Shown: one piece after another, positions 8,726-16,330 of the stretch
How the letters are laid out: the number at the start of each line of letters is the position of its first letter
How positions within the stretch are numbered: the first letter of the stretch is position 1
Origin: Candidatus Sulfopaludibacter sp. SbA3
Lineage (GTDB): Bacteria; Acidobacteriota; Terriglobia; Bryobacterales; Bryobacteraceae
Length of the DNA stretch: 64,000 nucleotides
Reading direction: 5' to 3'
Assembly: GCA_945890485.1 (NCBI GenBank)
Contig: CAMDCN010000011.1
Location: 1 to 64,000 of the forward strand
The notes under the pieces: model-generated
What the model was told of the DNA's origin: nothing
The model's database searches: none
The model's input: the letters and a program-made list of their open reading frames with translations, nothing else
Position numbers and translations under genes: made by a program

Positions 8726-9302
8726 TCAACGCCGTCCGCTTCCCGCCCGCGCGATGGGCCTCTTCGGAGAGTGCGTGGACGCCGGAGGCATCAATCCACC
8801 GGTTATAGAAGTTGAAGAGGGAGCAGACGGTAATCGCATAGTAGATCTGTTCATCGGTCCATCCCGCCGCGTGCAGCGGGTCCATATCGGCCGCGGTGAT
8901 CTCCGGCGACCGGCTATTCACTTTGTCCACAAATCGAAACAGCGTCTTCTCGGCCTCGGTCAGGGAGGAGGTTTCAAAGTCCGCGATGACTGCTTGCACG
9001 GCCTCTTCGCTCCCCAGGAGTGCTGCCGCGACCGCGGCATGCGACTTCAGTCAAAACGGGCAATGGTTCCGCGCCGAAGTAAACGCCGCGATCAGCTCCC
9101 GCAGCCCTGGGGAGAGTGGTGCTTCGCCATGCAGCATCTCATGGGTGAACCTCGCCAAGTGTTCCGTGGCCTGCGGCTTGTAGGCGAACAGGTGCCAAAT
9201 CTGCGGATATTCCCCGCCGCCCTTGGCCATCGCAGCAATCGCATGGGCGTAGGGGCCAGGCTCTGGATTCGCCTCCACATCGGGAAGAAACATCGGTTCC
9301 AT
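8706..9302 (-). CDS. AhpD/carboxymuconolactone-decarboxylase-like peroxidase, predicted selenoprotein (Sec84)
   Basis: Two apparently separate ORFs (9302-9051 and the frame ending at 8706) lie in the same frame and are split only by a TGA at 9053-9051. Read through, they give one 198-residue AhpD-like protein of normal length for the peroxidase-related CMD family. The N half ends with NHCPF, the UGA follows, then LKSHAAVAAALL, so the redox motif becomes C81-P-F-U84-x3-H88, where the family has CxxCxxxH. The C half (TADMDPLHAAGWTDEQIYY, ITVCSLFNFYNRW) matches the family exactly. A hairpin with SECIS geometry follows the UGA. Such enzymes reduce hydroperoxides using a thiol/selenol pair. It is the first gene of the operon with the MFS transporter and two-component system. 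A sequencing error turning TGC/TGT into TGA is the main alternative. Confidence 0.8.
9024..9053 (-). promoter_or_regulatory. Bacterial SECIS-like element next to the in-frame UGA
   Basis: Immediately after the UGA (9053-9051) come 11 bases, then a perfect 6-bp stem TGCCGC/GCGGCA (9039-9034 with 9029-9024) closing the loop GGTC (9033-9030). The loop starts with G and contains GGU, and the loop begins 17 nt after the UGA, within the range accepted for bacterial SECIS elements. The 11-nt spacing and a GGUC-containing apical loop resemble the Escherichia coli fdhF element as I recall it. SelB would bind this hairpin to insert selenocysteine. The element also codes for HAAVAAA. Confidence 0.7.
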
Positions 9303-9392
9303 AGTGGAAAGAGGCTATTCTTCCGCTTTGTTGGCGACAATAGTGGAAAAGGATTAGCGGGGCAGGGAAGTTACAATGCGGATAGGGAATTG

Positions 9393-9752
9393 ATGTCCGC
9401 TCCAGCCCAGCTTCGAGGACACGCGCGAATTGACGCGCGCAGTTTAGCGATGCATCGCGCGATCGCCGAGAAGCTCCGCGCTGCGCCGGAACTGCTGGCG
9501 ATTGCGCACGACAACATCCGCCGTTGGTCCGCGACCGCGGGCCGCTCCCAGCCATACTTGGACGCGTGGGAACAACTCTTGGCCAAACCGCTCGAAGAAT
9601 TGTTGGAACTGATGGTGCAGGACACCGAGCCGATGCGAGCGATGCGGCAGGCGGCCCCATTCGCCGGAGTCTTAACCCCGAAGGAGCGCTGGGCTATTTA
9701 TGACGCGTTTGCAACTGGAGCATGTGATCCGGGCAGCGGGAACGATCGCTGA
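9393..9752 (+). CDS. Hypothetical protein, probable antitoxin partner of the DUF6036 nucleotidyltransferase
   Basis: A 119-residue soluble protein starting at ATG 9393, with a helical sequence containing ARIDARSLAMHRAIAEKLR, NIRRWSATAGRSQPYLDAWE and PFAGVLTPKERWAIYDAF. I recall similar small proteins encoded directly upstream of DUF6036 nucleotidyltransferases; I do not know a named Pfam family for it. It overlaps the following gene by 53 bp, which indicates translational coupling. The 90 bp before it are shared with the divergent selenoprotein operon. The toxin-antitoxin role is inferred from gene order only. Confidence 0.7.
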   Translation: MSAPAQLRGHARIDARSLAMHRAIAEKLRAAPELLAIAHDNIRRWSATAGRSQPYLDAWEQLLAKPLEELLELMVQDTEPMRAMRQAAPFAGVLTPKERWAIYDAFATGACDPGSGNDR

Positions 9753-10215
9753 TGACGATGACATCGTCGTGATCGGCAGCCAGGCGATCCTGGGACAGTT
9801 CCCTCACGCCCCCGAGGAGTTCCTTGTCTCTCAGGGGGCTGACGTCTATCTGCGAAACTTACAGGAACGCTCCGATCTGATTGACGGCACGATTGGAGAG
9901 GCCTCCCCCTTTGAACTTGCCTACGGCTACTGCGCCCATGGCGTCGGGCCGGAGACCGCCATCCTTCCGGCTGGTTGGCAGTCGCGGCTAATTCCTATAT
10001 CCGGTCCGAATACCCGATCCATTCGCGGTTGGTGTCTCGAAGTACACGATCTCGCCTTAGCCAAGCTCGTCGCGGGCCGCGAGAAGGACCTCGACTATGT
10101 GGCGGCACTATGACGCCACGGAATGGTTCAAGAAGAAATGTCGAGGGAACGATTGGCGCTCACCGAGCTCGATCCCGGCGTCCGCGCACTGATCTCCGCT
10201 CGCCTGACGAAATAG
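9700..10215 (+). pseudogene. DUF6036/AbiEii-like nucleotidyltransferase with in-frame TGA
   Basis: The frame starts at ATG 9700 with the nucleotidyltransferase-fold pattern DDDDIVVIGSQAILGQFP followed by the acidic strand QGADVYLRN. It stops at TGA 10111-10113 after EKDLDYVAAL (137 residues). The same frame continues without shift (RHGMVQEEMSRERLAL...) to TAG at 10213, giving the family's usual C-terminus. The stopped position normally holds Arg in ALLRHG-type motifs, so a CGA-to-TGA nonsense change is the simplest reading. The shortened protein retains the catalytic core and might still be active. No SECIS-like requirement (Cys equivalent) applies here. Confidence 0.7.
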
Positions 10216-10505
10216 GTCCCCAGCAACGCGAGTGACAAAAAGAAGCCCCCCAGAACCACACCCAGTCCGATCCTCCCCTTTGCCTGCCGTAGCCCAAGCC
10301 CTGACCACAACGTCACCATCCCAACGATGTTGCTTAAGTATCCCAACCCCTGTGCCCTCACCCAATCCGACAAGACGGCCACCAGCCCATACAACACCGT
10401 CAGCGCCAGCCAGTCTCGCCAACCCGTGGCCTCAGGCGCCACCCAGCACGTCAACGCTGCCGCCAACGGAGCGAACATCCTCAAAGCCACCTTCCGAGTC
10501 ACCAT
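10128..10505 (-). CDS. Small membrane protein, unknown
   Basis: A 125-residue product with three to four hydrophobic segments (about 10-24, 30-45, 57-72 and 80-100) and a polar C-terminal tail of about 25 residues after FVRRAE. The hydrophobic pattern and ATG start at 10505 suggest it is real; the opposite-strand frame here is low-complexity Pro/Ser and looks like a shadow. Its last 88 bases overlap, in antisense, the end of the nucleotidyltransferase relic, hinting that the tail may be fortuitous. No family recognised. Confidence 0.5.
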   Translation of the reverse strand: MVTRKVALRMFAPLAAALTCWVAPEATGWRDWLALTVLYGLVAVLSDWVRAQGLGYLSNIVGMVTLWSGLGLRQAKGRIGLGVVLGGFFLSLALLGTYFVRRAEISARTPGSSSVSANRSLDISS

Positions 10506-10540
10506 CGTCCAAGTCTAACTCCAGCTCTTTGAAAACGTGG

Positions 10541-11389
10541 ATGATGATCTTACCGCTCAAGATGCTTCGCTTCTTATTGAAACAGGTGTACCCGCTCACC
10601 CTCAAACTGCTTGATCGCAGATTGGCCCGACGAAACAACAATCGGCTGAAGCAAGACGTGATGGACAGTTTCATCTACCTGTCGATTCAAGACCGGAACA
10701 TCGAGCGCCCCGACCTGGAGAAGGCGATTGGTCTCGGATATGGCTTTGCACAGGTTGATGTTTTGCTACCAGCATTCCGCTTGACAGTCCGCCGATATCG
10801 CGGTGAGGATGTGGTACTTCTTTCTCCCGCGTGGCAATCAGCCGAGGGCGATGACCTCGCAGACTTGCTTTCGCTGTGCGATTCTCCCAACGACCTGGCC
10901 CGTGCGCCCTTCGCCGATCTCTGGCAAGCGAGTGCGAGGCTACAAGAGAAGTTGGAGCGCGTTGTCGAGTTGCTGTCCGTCGAGAATTACCCCTCAACTC
11001 GAAGAGCTCTCGGTCACTGGGTCGAGAGCGGGGATCGGGCTAGCACTCGATCCGGAAGGAAGGTACTGCGAAACTTATTCTGGGCTACTGTCACAATCGA
11101 TCCGCCGCCATTGGGGCGTCCGTTTCCTCCCCGCGAGATGGCTGAGTTCCTGTGCGTTTCCGTCGTCATTCGAGGCGAATACAAGGATTGCCGGTTATTG
11201 CTGGGAGAATCAGGGGTAACGCACATGACAGCCGGCATGCCGTTCGAAGTATGGGTAGTGTTTCTTGATCCCGCGACGGAGCCAGAATTCGTTCCCGGCC
11301 TCACCTTTCCGTTGTGGGGAGGCCGCATAATCGGGCATGTCGAACCCTCCGGCGACGTTAAAACCAAATGGTTCGGGGAGTCTGCGTAG
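10541..11389 (+). CDS. Hypothetical protein, unknown function
   Basis: I start this gene at ATG 10541 (282 residues), because the open frame upstream of that point is compositionally a shadow of the opposite-strand membrane gene. A second ATG at 10562 is possible. The product has a basic amphipathic N-terminus (LLKQVYPLTLKLLDRRLARR), a predicted mixed alpha/beta middle part and a C-terminal third rich in beta strands and aromatic residues (MPFEVWVVFLDP, FPLWGGRIIGHVE). No catalytic motif or membrane helix stands out. It is divergent from the small membrane gene with 35 bp between them. Confidence 0.55.
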   Translation: MMILPLKMLRFLLKQVYPLTLKLLDRRLARRNNNRLKQDVMDSFIYLSIQDRNIERPDLEKAIGLGYGFAQVDVLLPAFRLTVRRYRGEDVVLLSPAWQSAEGDDLADLLSLCDSPNDLARAPFADLWQASARLQEKLERVVELLSVENYPSTRRALGHWVESGDRASTRSGRKVLRNLFWATVTIDPPPLGRPFPPREMAEFLCVSVVIRGEYKDCRLLLGESGVTHMTAGMPFEVWVVFLDPATEPEFVPGLTFPLWGGRIIGHVEPSGDVKTKWFGESA

Positions 11390-11470
11390 ACATTCGCTGC
11401 GGCCCTCTAGCGTGCCGCGACCCCTCGTGAAACTGAATCAGGCAACGTCTCGTATGGAAAACGAATTCCC

Positions 11471-11556
11471 GCCCGGCTCAAAACGATCTAAATTCCTAGC
11501 GAAGAGCCGGGCTGATCAACCGGGAGTCGACGGTGGGTGGTCGAATCGAGCCGGGC
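11471..11556. repeat. Inverted repeat in convergent intergenic region
   Basis: GCCCGGCTC at 11471-11479 is mirrored by GAGCCGGGC at 11504-11512, and a further copy of GAGCCGGGC occurs at 11548-11556. The pair could form a 9-bp stem between the convergent genes ending at 11389 and 11573. No T tract follows, so a factor-independent terminator is only a possibility. Confidence 0.4.
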
Positions 11557-11572
11557 AACGGCCGCCTTTCCG

Positions 11573-12331
11573 CTATCTCCGCCGCGCCAAAAAGTACAGC
11601 GTCAACGGCTTCGTCCCCTCCTCCACTACCTCAAACTCCGCCTCAGCCAACCGCCCCTTCCACCAGACCGCCCCGCGCGTCGCCCCATGCGACAACGCCG
11701 GTCCAAAAGCAAACCGCGCCCACCCATCATTCTCCACCAGCATCAACAACAACTCCCCCTTCGGCTTCAGCACCCGCGCCGCTTCCGAAAGCGCCTCCGG
11801 AATACCCTGCCGTCCCAAGTGATCCACCGCATACGCACTCACAATCGCATCGAACGTCCCCGGCTCGAACGGCAATTTCCGCATATCAGCCGTCACGATC
11901 GTCGCCCGCTCCGCCACTCCCGAGGCCTTCAAATTGGCCATCAATTTTGCCTGCGGCGAATCACTATGTCCGAAATGATGGTCGAACGATTCTCCAAACA
12001 AGTCGGATGCCACCACGGTCGCCTGCGGCCGCGCCTTCAGAACCATAATCGTAGATCGCCCCGTTCCTGCCCCCAAGTCCAGCACCTTGCCTGTACCCCG
12101 TTCCAAGAACCGCGCCGTCGGCAATACCGGCTCGCCATTCACGTTGATCACGAACCGCATGATCAAAAACGAAGCCGCCGACCACACCACCCCGGCCGCT
12201 AACAAAGCAACAACCCAACGCCGCCAACTCCTCCGCAAAGCCACCGCCAAAAGCGCCAACGCAGGCAGCAATACAATCAGATGGCCATAGCTCAACCACC
12301 ACGGGTACCCGAAATCCAACGCTTCATTCAT
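11573..12331 (-). CDS. Membrane-anchored class I SAM-dependent methyltransferase
   Basis: A 252-residue protein with two N-terminal membrane helices (about 15-32 and 38-60) followed by a Rossmann methyltransferase domain. Motif I is VLDLGAGTGRST, motif II VVASDLFG, the central strand FDAIVSAYAVDHL, and the post-motif RVLKPKGELLLML. It would methylate an unidentified substrate at the membrane surface. ATG 12331 is preferred; a GTG three codons earlier (12340) is possible. It is divergent from the OmpR-type regulator and shares the operator region between them, so it may belong to that regulon. Confidence 0.85.
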   Translation of the reverse strand: MNEALDFGYPWWLSYGHLIVLLPALALLAVALRRSWRRWVVALLAAGVVWSAASFLIMRFVINVNGEPVLPTARFLERGTGKVLDLGAGTGRSTIMVLKARPQATVVASDLFGESFDHHFGHSDSPQAKLMANLKASGVAERATIVTADMRKLPFEPGTFDAIVSAYAVDHLGRQGIPEALSEAARVLKPKGELLLMLVENDGWARFAFGPALSHGATRGAVWWKGRLAEAEFEVVEEGTKPLTLYFLARRR

Positions 12332-12355
12332 GAGGATCACTCTGCCACACCCGGC

Positions 12356-12410
12356 CTGAACGGCCCCTGAACGCCACGTTCAGCTCCCATTCATCGCCAT
12401 AAGGTATAAC
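12356..12410 (+). promoter_or_regulatory. OmpR-type operator and promoter of the two-component operon
   Basis: CTGAACG occurs at 12356-12362 and again at 12367-12373, exactly 11 bp apart. It is mirrored by CGTTCAG at 12377-12383 and the related CATTCAT at 12388-12394, again 11 bp apart. Two direct half-sites face two inverted ones, a layout expected for dimers of winged-helix response regulators. A TATAAC -10 box lies at 12405-12410 with no good -35, which suits activator dependence. Transcription would start next to the TTG at 12418, so the mRNA may be nearly leaderless. Autoregulation is inferred. Confidence 0.6.
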
Positions 12411-12417
12411 TGGGGCA

Positions 12418-13092
12418 TTGCGGATTCTTGTGGTGGAGGACGAAGCGCTCCTGTCCCGGCAGTTAGCGAAGGGGCTAAGTGACGGTGGATACGCCGTCGA
12501 TTGCGCCGCCGAAGGAGAGCAGGCGGACGTCCTGGTCTCGACCGAACTCTACGACACCATCGTTCTCGATCTGGGCCTGCCCAAAATCGACGGCCTCAGC
12601 CTTCTCCGCCGCTGGCGCGCGGCGGGATTGACGACACCCATCCTCATCCTCACCGCCCGCGGAAGCTGGCACGAAAAGGTGCAGGGAATCGACGGCGGCG
12701 CCGACGACTACATGGTCAAACCCTTTCGTATCGAGGAGCTGCTAGCCCGCGTGCGGGCCCTCATCCGCCGCACCAGCGGCTTTGCCAGCCCGGAGCTCCA
12801 ATGCGCCGGCCTGGCGCTCAATACCGCCACCGCCCATGTTTCCGTCGAAGGCCTTCCCATCAAACTCACGAGCCATGAGTTTCGCGTACTCTCCTACCTC
12901 ATGCACCGGCAGGGAAAGATAGTCTCCCGTTCCGAACTCATCGACCACATCTACGCCCAGGACGCCGACCGCGATTCCAACACCGTCGAAGTCTTCATCG
13001 TCCGGCTCCGCCGAAAGTTGGGGATGCCCTTTATCGAAACCGTCCGGGGACTAGGCTATCGGCTGCGCGACCCCGCGCAACCGGGCGAATAG
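12418..13092 (+). CDS. Response regulator, OmpR/PhoB family
   Basis: The 224-residue product begins RILVVEDEALLSRQLAKGL directly after a TTG start; this motif always lies at the N-terminus in the family, so no later start fits. The receiver Asp lies in TIVLDLGLPKIDGLSLL, followed by ILILTARG and the conserved Lys in DDYMVKPF. The C-terminal winged helix (about 125-220) contains LTSHEFRVLSYLMHRQGKIV and TVEVFIVRLRRKLG ending GLGYRL. It resembles PmrA/QseB/PhoP regulators. The kinase follows with only two bases between stop and start. A repeat operator lies directly upstream. Confidence 0.93.
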   Translation: MRILVVEDEALLSRQLAKGLSDGGYAVDCAAEGEQADVLVSTELYDTIVLDLGLPKIDGLSLLRRWRAAGLTTPILILTARGSWHEKVQGIDGGADDYMVKPFRIEELLARVRALIRRTSGFASPELQCAGLALNTATAHVSVEGLPIKLTSHEFRVLSYLMHRQGKIVSRSELIDHIYAQDADRDSNTVEVFIVRLRRKLGMPFIETVRGLGYRLRDPAQPGE

Positions 13093-13094
13093 TC

Positions 13095-14090
13095 ATGCTG
13101 CGCTCGCTCCGTTCCCGCCTCATCCTCGCTTCCGTCCTGTGGACCGGCGGCCTCCTGATGGCGCTGCACATTTTTTCGATGGTCGCCATCCATCATCTCC
13201 CCCGATTTCGCCCCGGCCAGCTTGGCGTGCCCGTCTCGATCGCAATCGCCGTGATGTGCGCCGGCGTGGTCGTCCTCTGGTTCAGCCTGAAGCCGTTTCG
13301 CCGGCTGCGCGGCACTCTGGCCGCTGTCCGCGCGGGAAGGGACCGGCAGATCGCCGGATCGTACCCCACGGAAGTACAGCCTCTGATTGACGACTTAAAC
13401 ACCCTGCTCGCTGATCGGGAAAAGGCGGTCCAGCGTGCCCTCACAACCGCCGGTGACCTGGCCCACGGTCTCAAGACCCCATTGGCGTTGTTGCGTCAGG
13501 AGTCCGAGCGAGCCGAGGTCTCCGGCCACCTGGAAATCGCTGAGAACCTCGCGCAACAGGTCGATCGCATGACGAGACAGATTGACTACCAGTTGGCCCG
13601 CGCTCGTGCCGCCGCCTCCGGCGGATCCGGCAACGCCCGCTGTGGCGCGCATGAGTCCGCGCACGCCCTCGCCCGGACGCTTTCGAAGCTCTATGCCGGC
13701 AGGGCTCTCAATATCGTGGTCGAGATTCCTGCGGATCTCCATTTCCGAGTCCAGCGAGAAGACTTCGACGAAATGCTGGGCAATCTGCTCGACAACGCCT
13801 GCAAATGGGCTCGCACCGAGGTCCGCCTGCACTACGCCGAGTCTGCCCTCATCACGGACGACGACGGCCCAGGCATTCCCGAAGATCTCCGCACGGCCGT
13901 CCTCGCCCGTGGTGTTCGAATCGACCAGGCCGCCCCCGGCACGGGCCTCGGCTTGGCCATTGTGCACGAACTGGCCGATCTGTACGGAGGCTCCTTGCAG
14001 TTGTGCGCCTCTCCAAGCGGAGGATTGCGCGCCATCCTCCGCTTACCGGTGAGCGACACGCCACAGCCGTTAGGGAGCCGCGCGAAGTAA
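13095..14090 (+). CDS. Sensor histidine kinase, PhoQ/QseC-like
   Basis: The 331-residue protein has two membrane helices (about 9-30 and 45-65) enclosing a very short periplasmic loop of about 15 residues, so sensing is likely within the membrane or by a partner. A HAMP-like stretch is followed by the H box DLAHGLKTPL with H124. The ATPase part has the N box (NLLDNACKWA), G1 (DDDGPGIPEDL) and G2 (GTGLGLAIVHEL). The loop is shorter than in PhoQ or QseC. It is the cognate partner of the preceding OmpR-type regulator. Confidence 0.92.
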   Translation: MLRSLRSRLILASVLWTGGLLMALHIFSMVAIHHLPRFRPGQLGVPVSIAIAVMCAGVVVLWFSLKPFRRLRGTLAAVRAGRDRQIAGSYPTEVQPLIDDLNTLLADREKAVQRALTTAGDLAHGLKTPLALLRQESERAEVSGHLEIAENLAQQVDRMTRQIDYQLARARAAASGGSGNARCGAHESAHALARTLSKLYAGRALNIVVEIPADLHFRVQREDFDEMLGNLLDNACKWARTEVRLHYAESALITDDDGPGIPEDLRTAVLARGVRIDQAAPGTGLGLAIVHELADLYGGSLQLCASPSGGLRAILRLPVSDTPQPLGSRAK

Positions 14091-14172
14091 CGGCAGCGAG
14101 CGCCCCAGCATCTATGCACTTGAACCGAAAGCGCGATCCCTTCAACCAGCCCCGCTCGCGGCGACGCCAGCC

Positions 14173-15072
14173 ATGAAGGTAGTCGTCGTCTTAAATCCAG
14201 GCTCTGGAACTCTCAGCATTCCGGCGAATCGGGAAATATTGCTAGAGGCCCTCCGCAACGCTGGATTGGACGGGAATGTCATCGATATCGCCGATGGTGG
14301 CGAAATCGAAGCCGCCGTTCGTCCCCACTTGGAGAACGGTTGCCAAACCGTAGTTGCCGCAGGCGGGGATGGCACGATCAACGCGGTGGCCGCTCTCCTG
14401 GCCGGTACCGGCGTAAGCCTCGGAGTAATTCCTGGGGGAACGTTGAACCATTTCGCGATCGACCTCGGCATCCCGCAGGACCTTGCGGAGGCGGTGGCCG
14501 TATTGAAGTCCGGCGCCACAAAGCTGGTCGATGTGGGCGCGGTGAACGGCCGGATCTTCGTGAACAACTCCGGCCTCGGTCTCTATCCCGAGATGGTGAT
14601 GCAGCGGGAAGAGATCCGGCGGCACGGCTTTCGCAAAGCCACCGCTCTGCTGATGGCCTCGGTGCTTACCTTGTTCCGCTTTCCGCTCCTGCGGGTGCGC
14701 CTGGAGGTGAACGGAAAGACGATTGAGCGCCGCACCCCGTTCGTGTTCGTGGGAAACAATCCGTACGAGGTGGAGGGGCTCCAGTTTGGCGGACGGTCCC
14801 GCATCGACAGCGGAAAACTCTGTGTTTGGGTAGCGCGCCGAACCCGCCGTTTCGGTCTGCTGCGCGCCGTCATTGCGATGGCCTTCAAAGGGCTGAAAGG
14901 GGTGCGGGACTTGGATGTGCTCGCAACGCGCGAAGCCGTCATCAGGCCCCGCCGGAAGATCGTGCCGGTCTCCCTCGACGGCGAAGTCGTCAAGCTCCGT
15001 ACACCGCTGCAGTACGAGATCCGCCCCCGTGCCTTGCGCGTGATTGTGCCCTCTGCCGGGAGCGAGGAATGA
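14173..15072 (+). CDS. Diacylglycerol/sphingosine kinase-like lipid kinase
   Basis: The 299-residue product shows the DAGK catalytic fold: VLNPGSGTLS at the N-terminus, the nucleotide-binding AAGGDGTINAVAALL, and PGGTLNHFAIDLGIP. The second half carries FVNNSGLGLYPEM and the beta-sandwich domain ending with the conserved SLDGE motif. Members phosphorylate diacylglycerol or related lipids at the inner membrane. The gene follows the PhoQ-like kinase by 82 bp and its stop overlaps the start of the phosphoesterase gene (ATGA). The substrate cannot be decided from sequence. Confidence 0.9.
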   Translation: MKVVVVLNPGSGTLSIPANREILLEALRNAGLDGNVIDIADGGEIEAAVRPHLENGCQTVVAAGGDGTINAVAALLAGTGVSLGVIPGGTLNHFAIDLGIPQDLAEAVAVLKSGATKLVDVGAVNGRIFVNNSGLGLYPEMVMQREEIRRHGFRKATALLMASVLTLFRFPLLRVRLEVNGKTIERRTPFVFVGNNPYEVEGLQFGGRSRIDSGKLCVWVARRTRRFGLLRAVIAMAFKGLKGVRDLDVLATREAVIRPRRKIVPVSLDGEVVKLRTPLQYEIRPRALRVIVPSAGSEE

Positions 15073-15923
15073 GCCGCGTGGTTCTCCATCTCTCTGACCT
15101 TCATTTCGGGCGCATCGCGCCGGCCTTGCCCGAAGCGCTGTTGAAAGCCGCGCAGCAGATTGCGCCGGATCTGGTGGTTGTCTCCGGCGATCTCACCCAG
15201 CGAGCCAAGATAGTCGAGTTTCAGCAGGCTCACGCCTTTCTGGAGCAGCTCCCGTATCCGCGTCTGGTCGTGCCTGGAAATCACGACGTACCGTTGCACA
15301 ATCTGTATGCGCGGTTTGTGCACCGGCTGAGCCGCTTTCAAACCTATATTTCCGCGGATCTGGAGCCCGTCTATGAGGACCCTGAGATGGCCGTCTTCGG
15401 AGTCAATACTGCTCGTTCTTCCACGTGGAAAGGGGGCAGAATCAACAGCAGGCAGATTGAAGGGCTACGCACGCGATTGTGCGCGACCAGCCCCGGCGTC
15501 GCGCGAATCGTGGTGACCCACCACCCGTTTGAAGTGCCGCCAGGATTCCACCACCGAGAACTCGTCGGTTCGGCGCGAGCGGCGTTGGAGCGATGGACGG
15601 ACTGTGGCGCCGACCTGTTGCTGTGCGGTCACCTACATGTTGGCGAGTCGACGACGACGCTGCAGCGCTACAGCCACGTAGGTTGGCAGGCCATTGTCGT
15701 CGCTGCGGGCACGGCAACCTCCACTCGCGGCCGCGGCGCGGCAAACTCATTTAACGTGATTCGGGTCGAGGACCGCCAAATCGTTGACGTGTCGAAGTGG
15801 ACATGGGACGAGACCGCCGGCGGGTTTCAAGAATCGTCGGAAGCGAGATTCGTGAGAACTGAGGCCGGATGGGTCCGGCGAGATGACAGTTCGGGCGAGC
15901 CTGTTCGAACCGCACCAGTCTGA
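15069..15923 (+). CDS. Calcineurin-like metallophosphoesterase
   Basis: A 284-residue enzyme with all five metallophosphoesterase motifs in order: LSDLHFG (DxH), VVSGDLTQR (GDxxQ/R), VPGNHDVP (GNHD), VVTHHPFE (H) and LCGHLHVG (GHxH). It binds two metal ions and hydrolyses phosphomono- or diesters. The ATGA overlap with the lipid-kinase gene implies coupled translation, so kinase and phosphatase might act on the same lipid or headgroup. The family includes cyclic-nucleotide and UDP-diacylglucosamine hydrolases; the substrate remains open. No signal peptide is seen. Confidence 0.9.
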   Translation: MSRVVLHLSDLHFGRIAPALPEALLKAAQQIAPDLVVVSGDLTQRAKIVEFQQAHAFLEQLPYPRLVVPGNHDVPLHNLYARFVHRLSRFQTYISADLEPVYEDPEMAVFGVNTARSSTWKGGRINSRQIEGLRTRLCATSPGVARIVVTHHPFEVPPGFHHRELVGSARAALERWTDCGADLLLCGHLHVGESTTTLQRYSHVGWQAIVVAAGTATSTRGRGAANSFNVIRVEDRQIVDVSKWTWDETAGGFQESSEARFVRTEAGWVRRDDSSGEPVRTAPV

Positions 15924-16139
15924 CATACCGCCAAGAATGGCTAGAGCGTCCAGGCTCGGACCTCAATTGGAATCAACCCCAAAGCTTCGGATCGCGTAGT
16001 ATTCGAGTGGCCGGTACTACAACACCGCGAAACCCCGCCAAAATCCATCTCGCTCCCATCTCGAAGGATGACGAGAGACACGTATCCCCGCTCACCGGCC
16101 GAATATCACATCTCCACGCGCGAAGCCCAAGACAAGCGC

Positions 16140-16330
16140 CCCTCGAAGATCCCCACCGCAAAACTGGAGGCGTTCCGGGCTTCGATGGAACATTCGTTTC
16201 CGGTCGCGGACATCGAGTCGATGAACCGCGAGATCGAACAGCTACAACTTCTGATATTCATCGATTCAAGCATCCCAATGTAACGGATCGGTTCTGCCAC
16301 TCGCACAAGACCGATGCCCGAATGCAGCTT
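16140..16330 (+). pseudogene. VapB/VapC-like toxin-antitoxin remnant (copy 1)
   Basis: A frame ending near 16283 encodes SMEHSFPVADIESMNREIEQ, resembling the C-terminal tail of a VapB-type antitoxin, then runs straight into FIDSSIPM, the first strand of a PIN-domain (VapC) toxin, and meets a stop. After the stop, RIGSATRTRP continues the PIN-like sequence before decaying. The normal antitoxin stop and toxin start are lost. Apart from this relic, the 646-bp gap 15924-16569 contains no gene I can support; the bases around 16017-16050 resemble those upstream of copy 2. Confidence 0.5.

Noticed and set aside
8274-9392. Long plus-strand open frame running through the transporter and peroxidase genes
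   Set aside because: It is the antisense shadow of well-supported minus-strand genes; only the part from ATG 9393 has a credible protein sequence.
10111-10113. Selenocysteine at the TGA in the DUF6036-like gene
   Set aside because: The family does not have Cys at this position (Arg is usual) and no suitable hairpin was seen directly after it; a nonsense mutation explains it better.
10232-10540. Longer N-terminus for the unknown gene at 10541-11389
   Set aside because: Pro/Ser/Thr-rich translation opposite a membrane-protein gene is a shadow pattern; protein-like sequence begins only at 10541.
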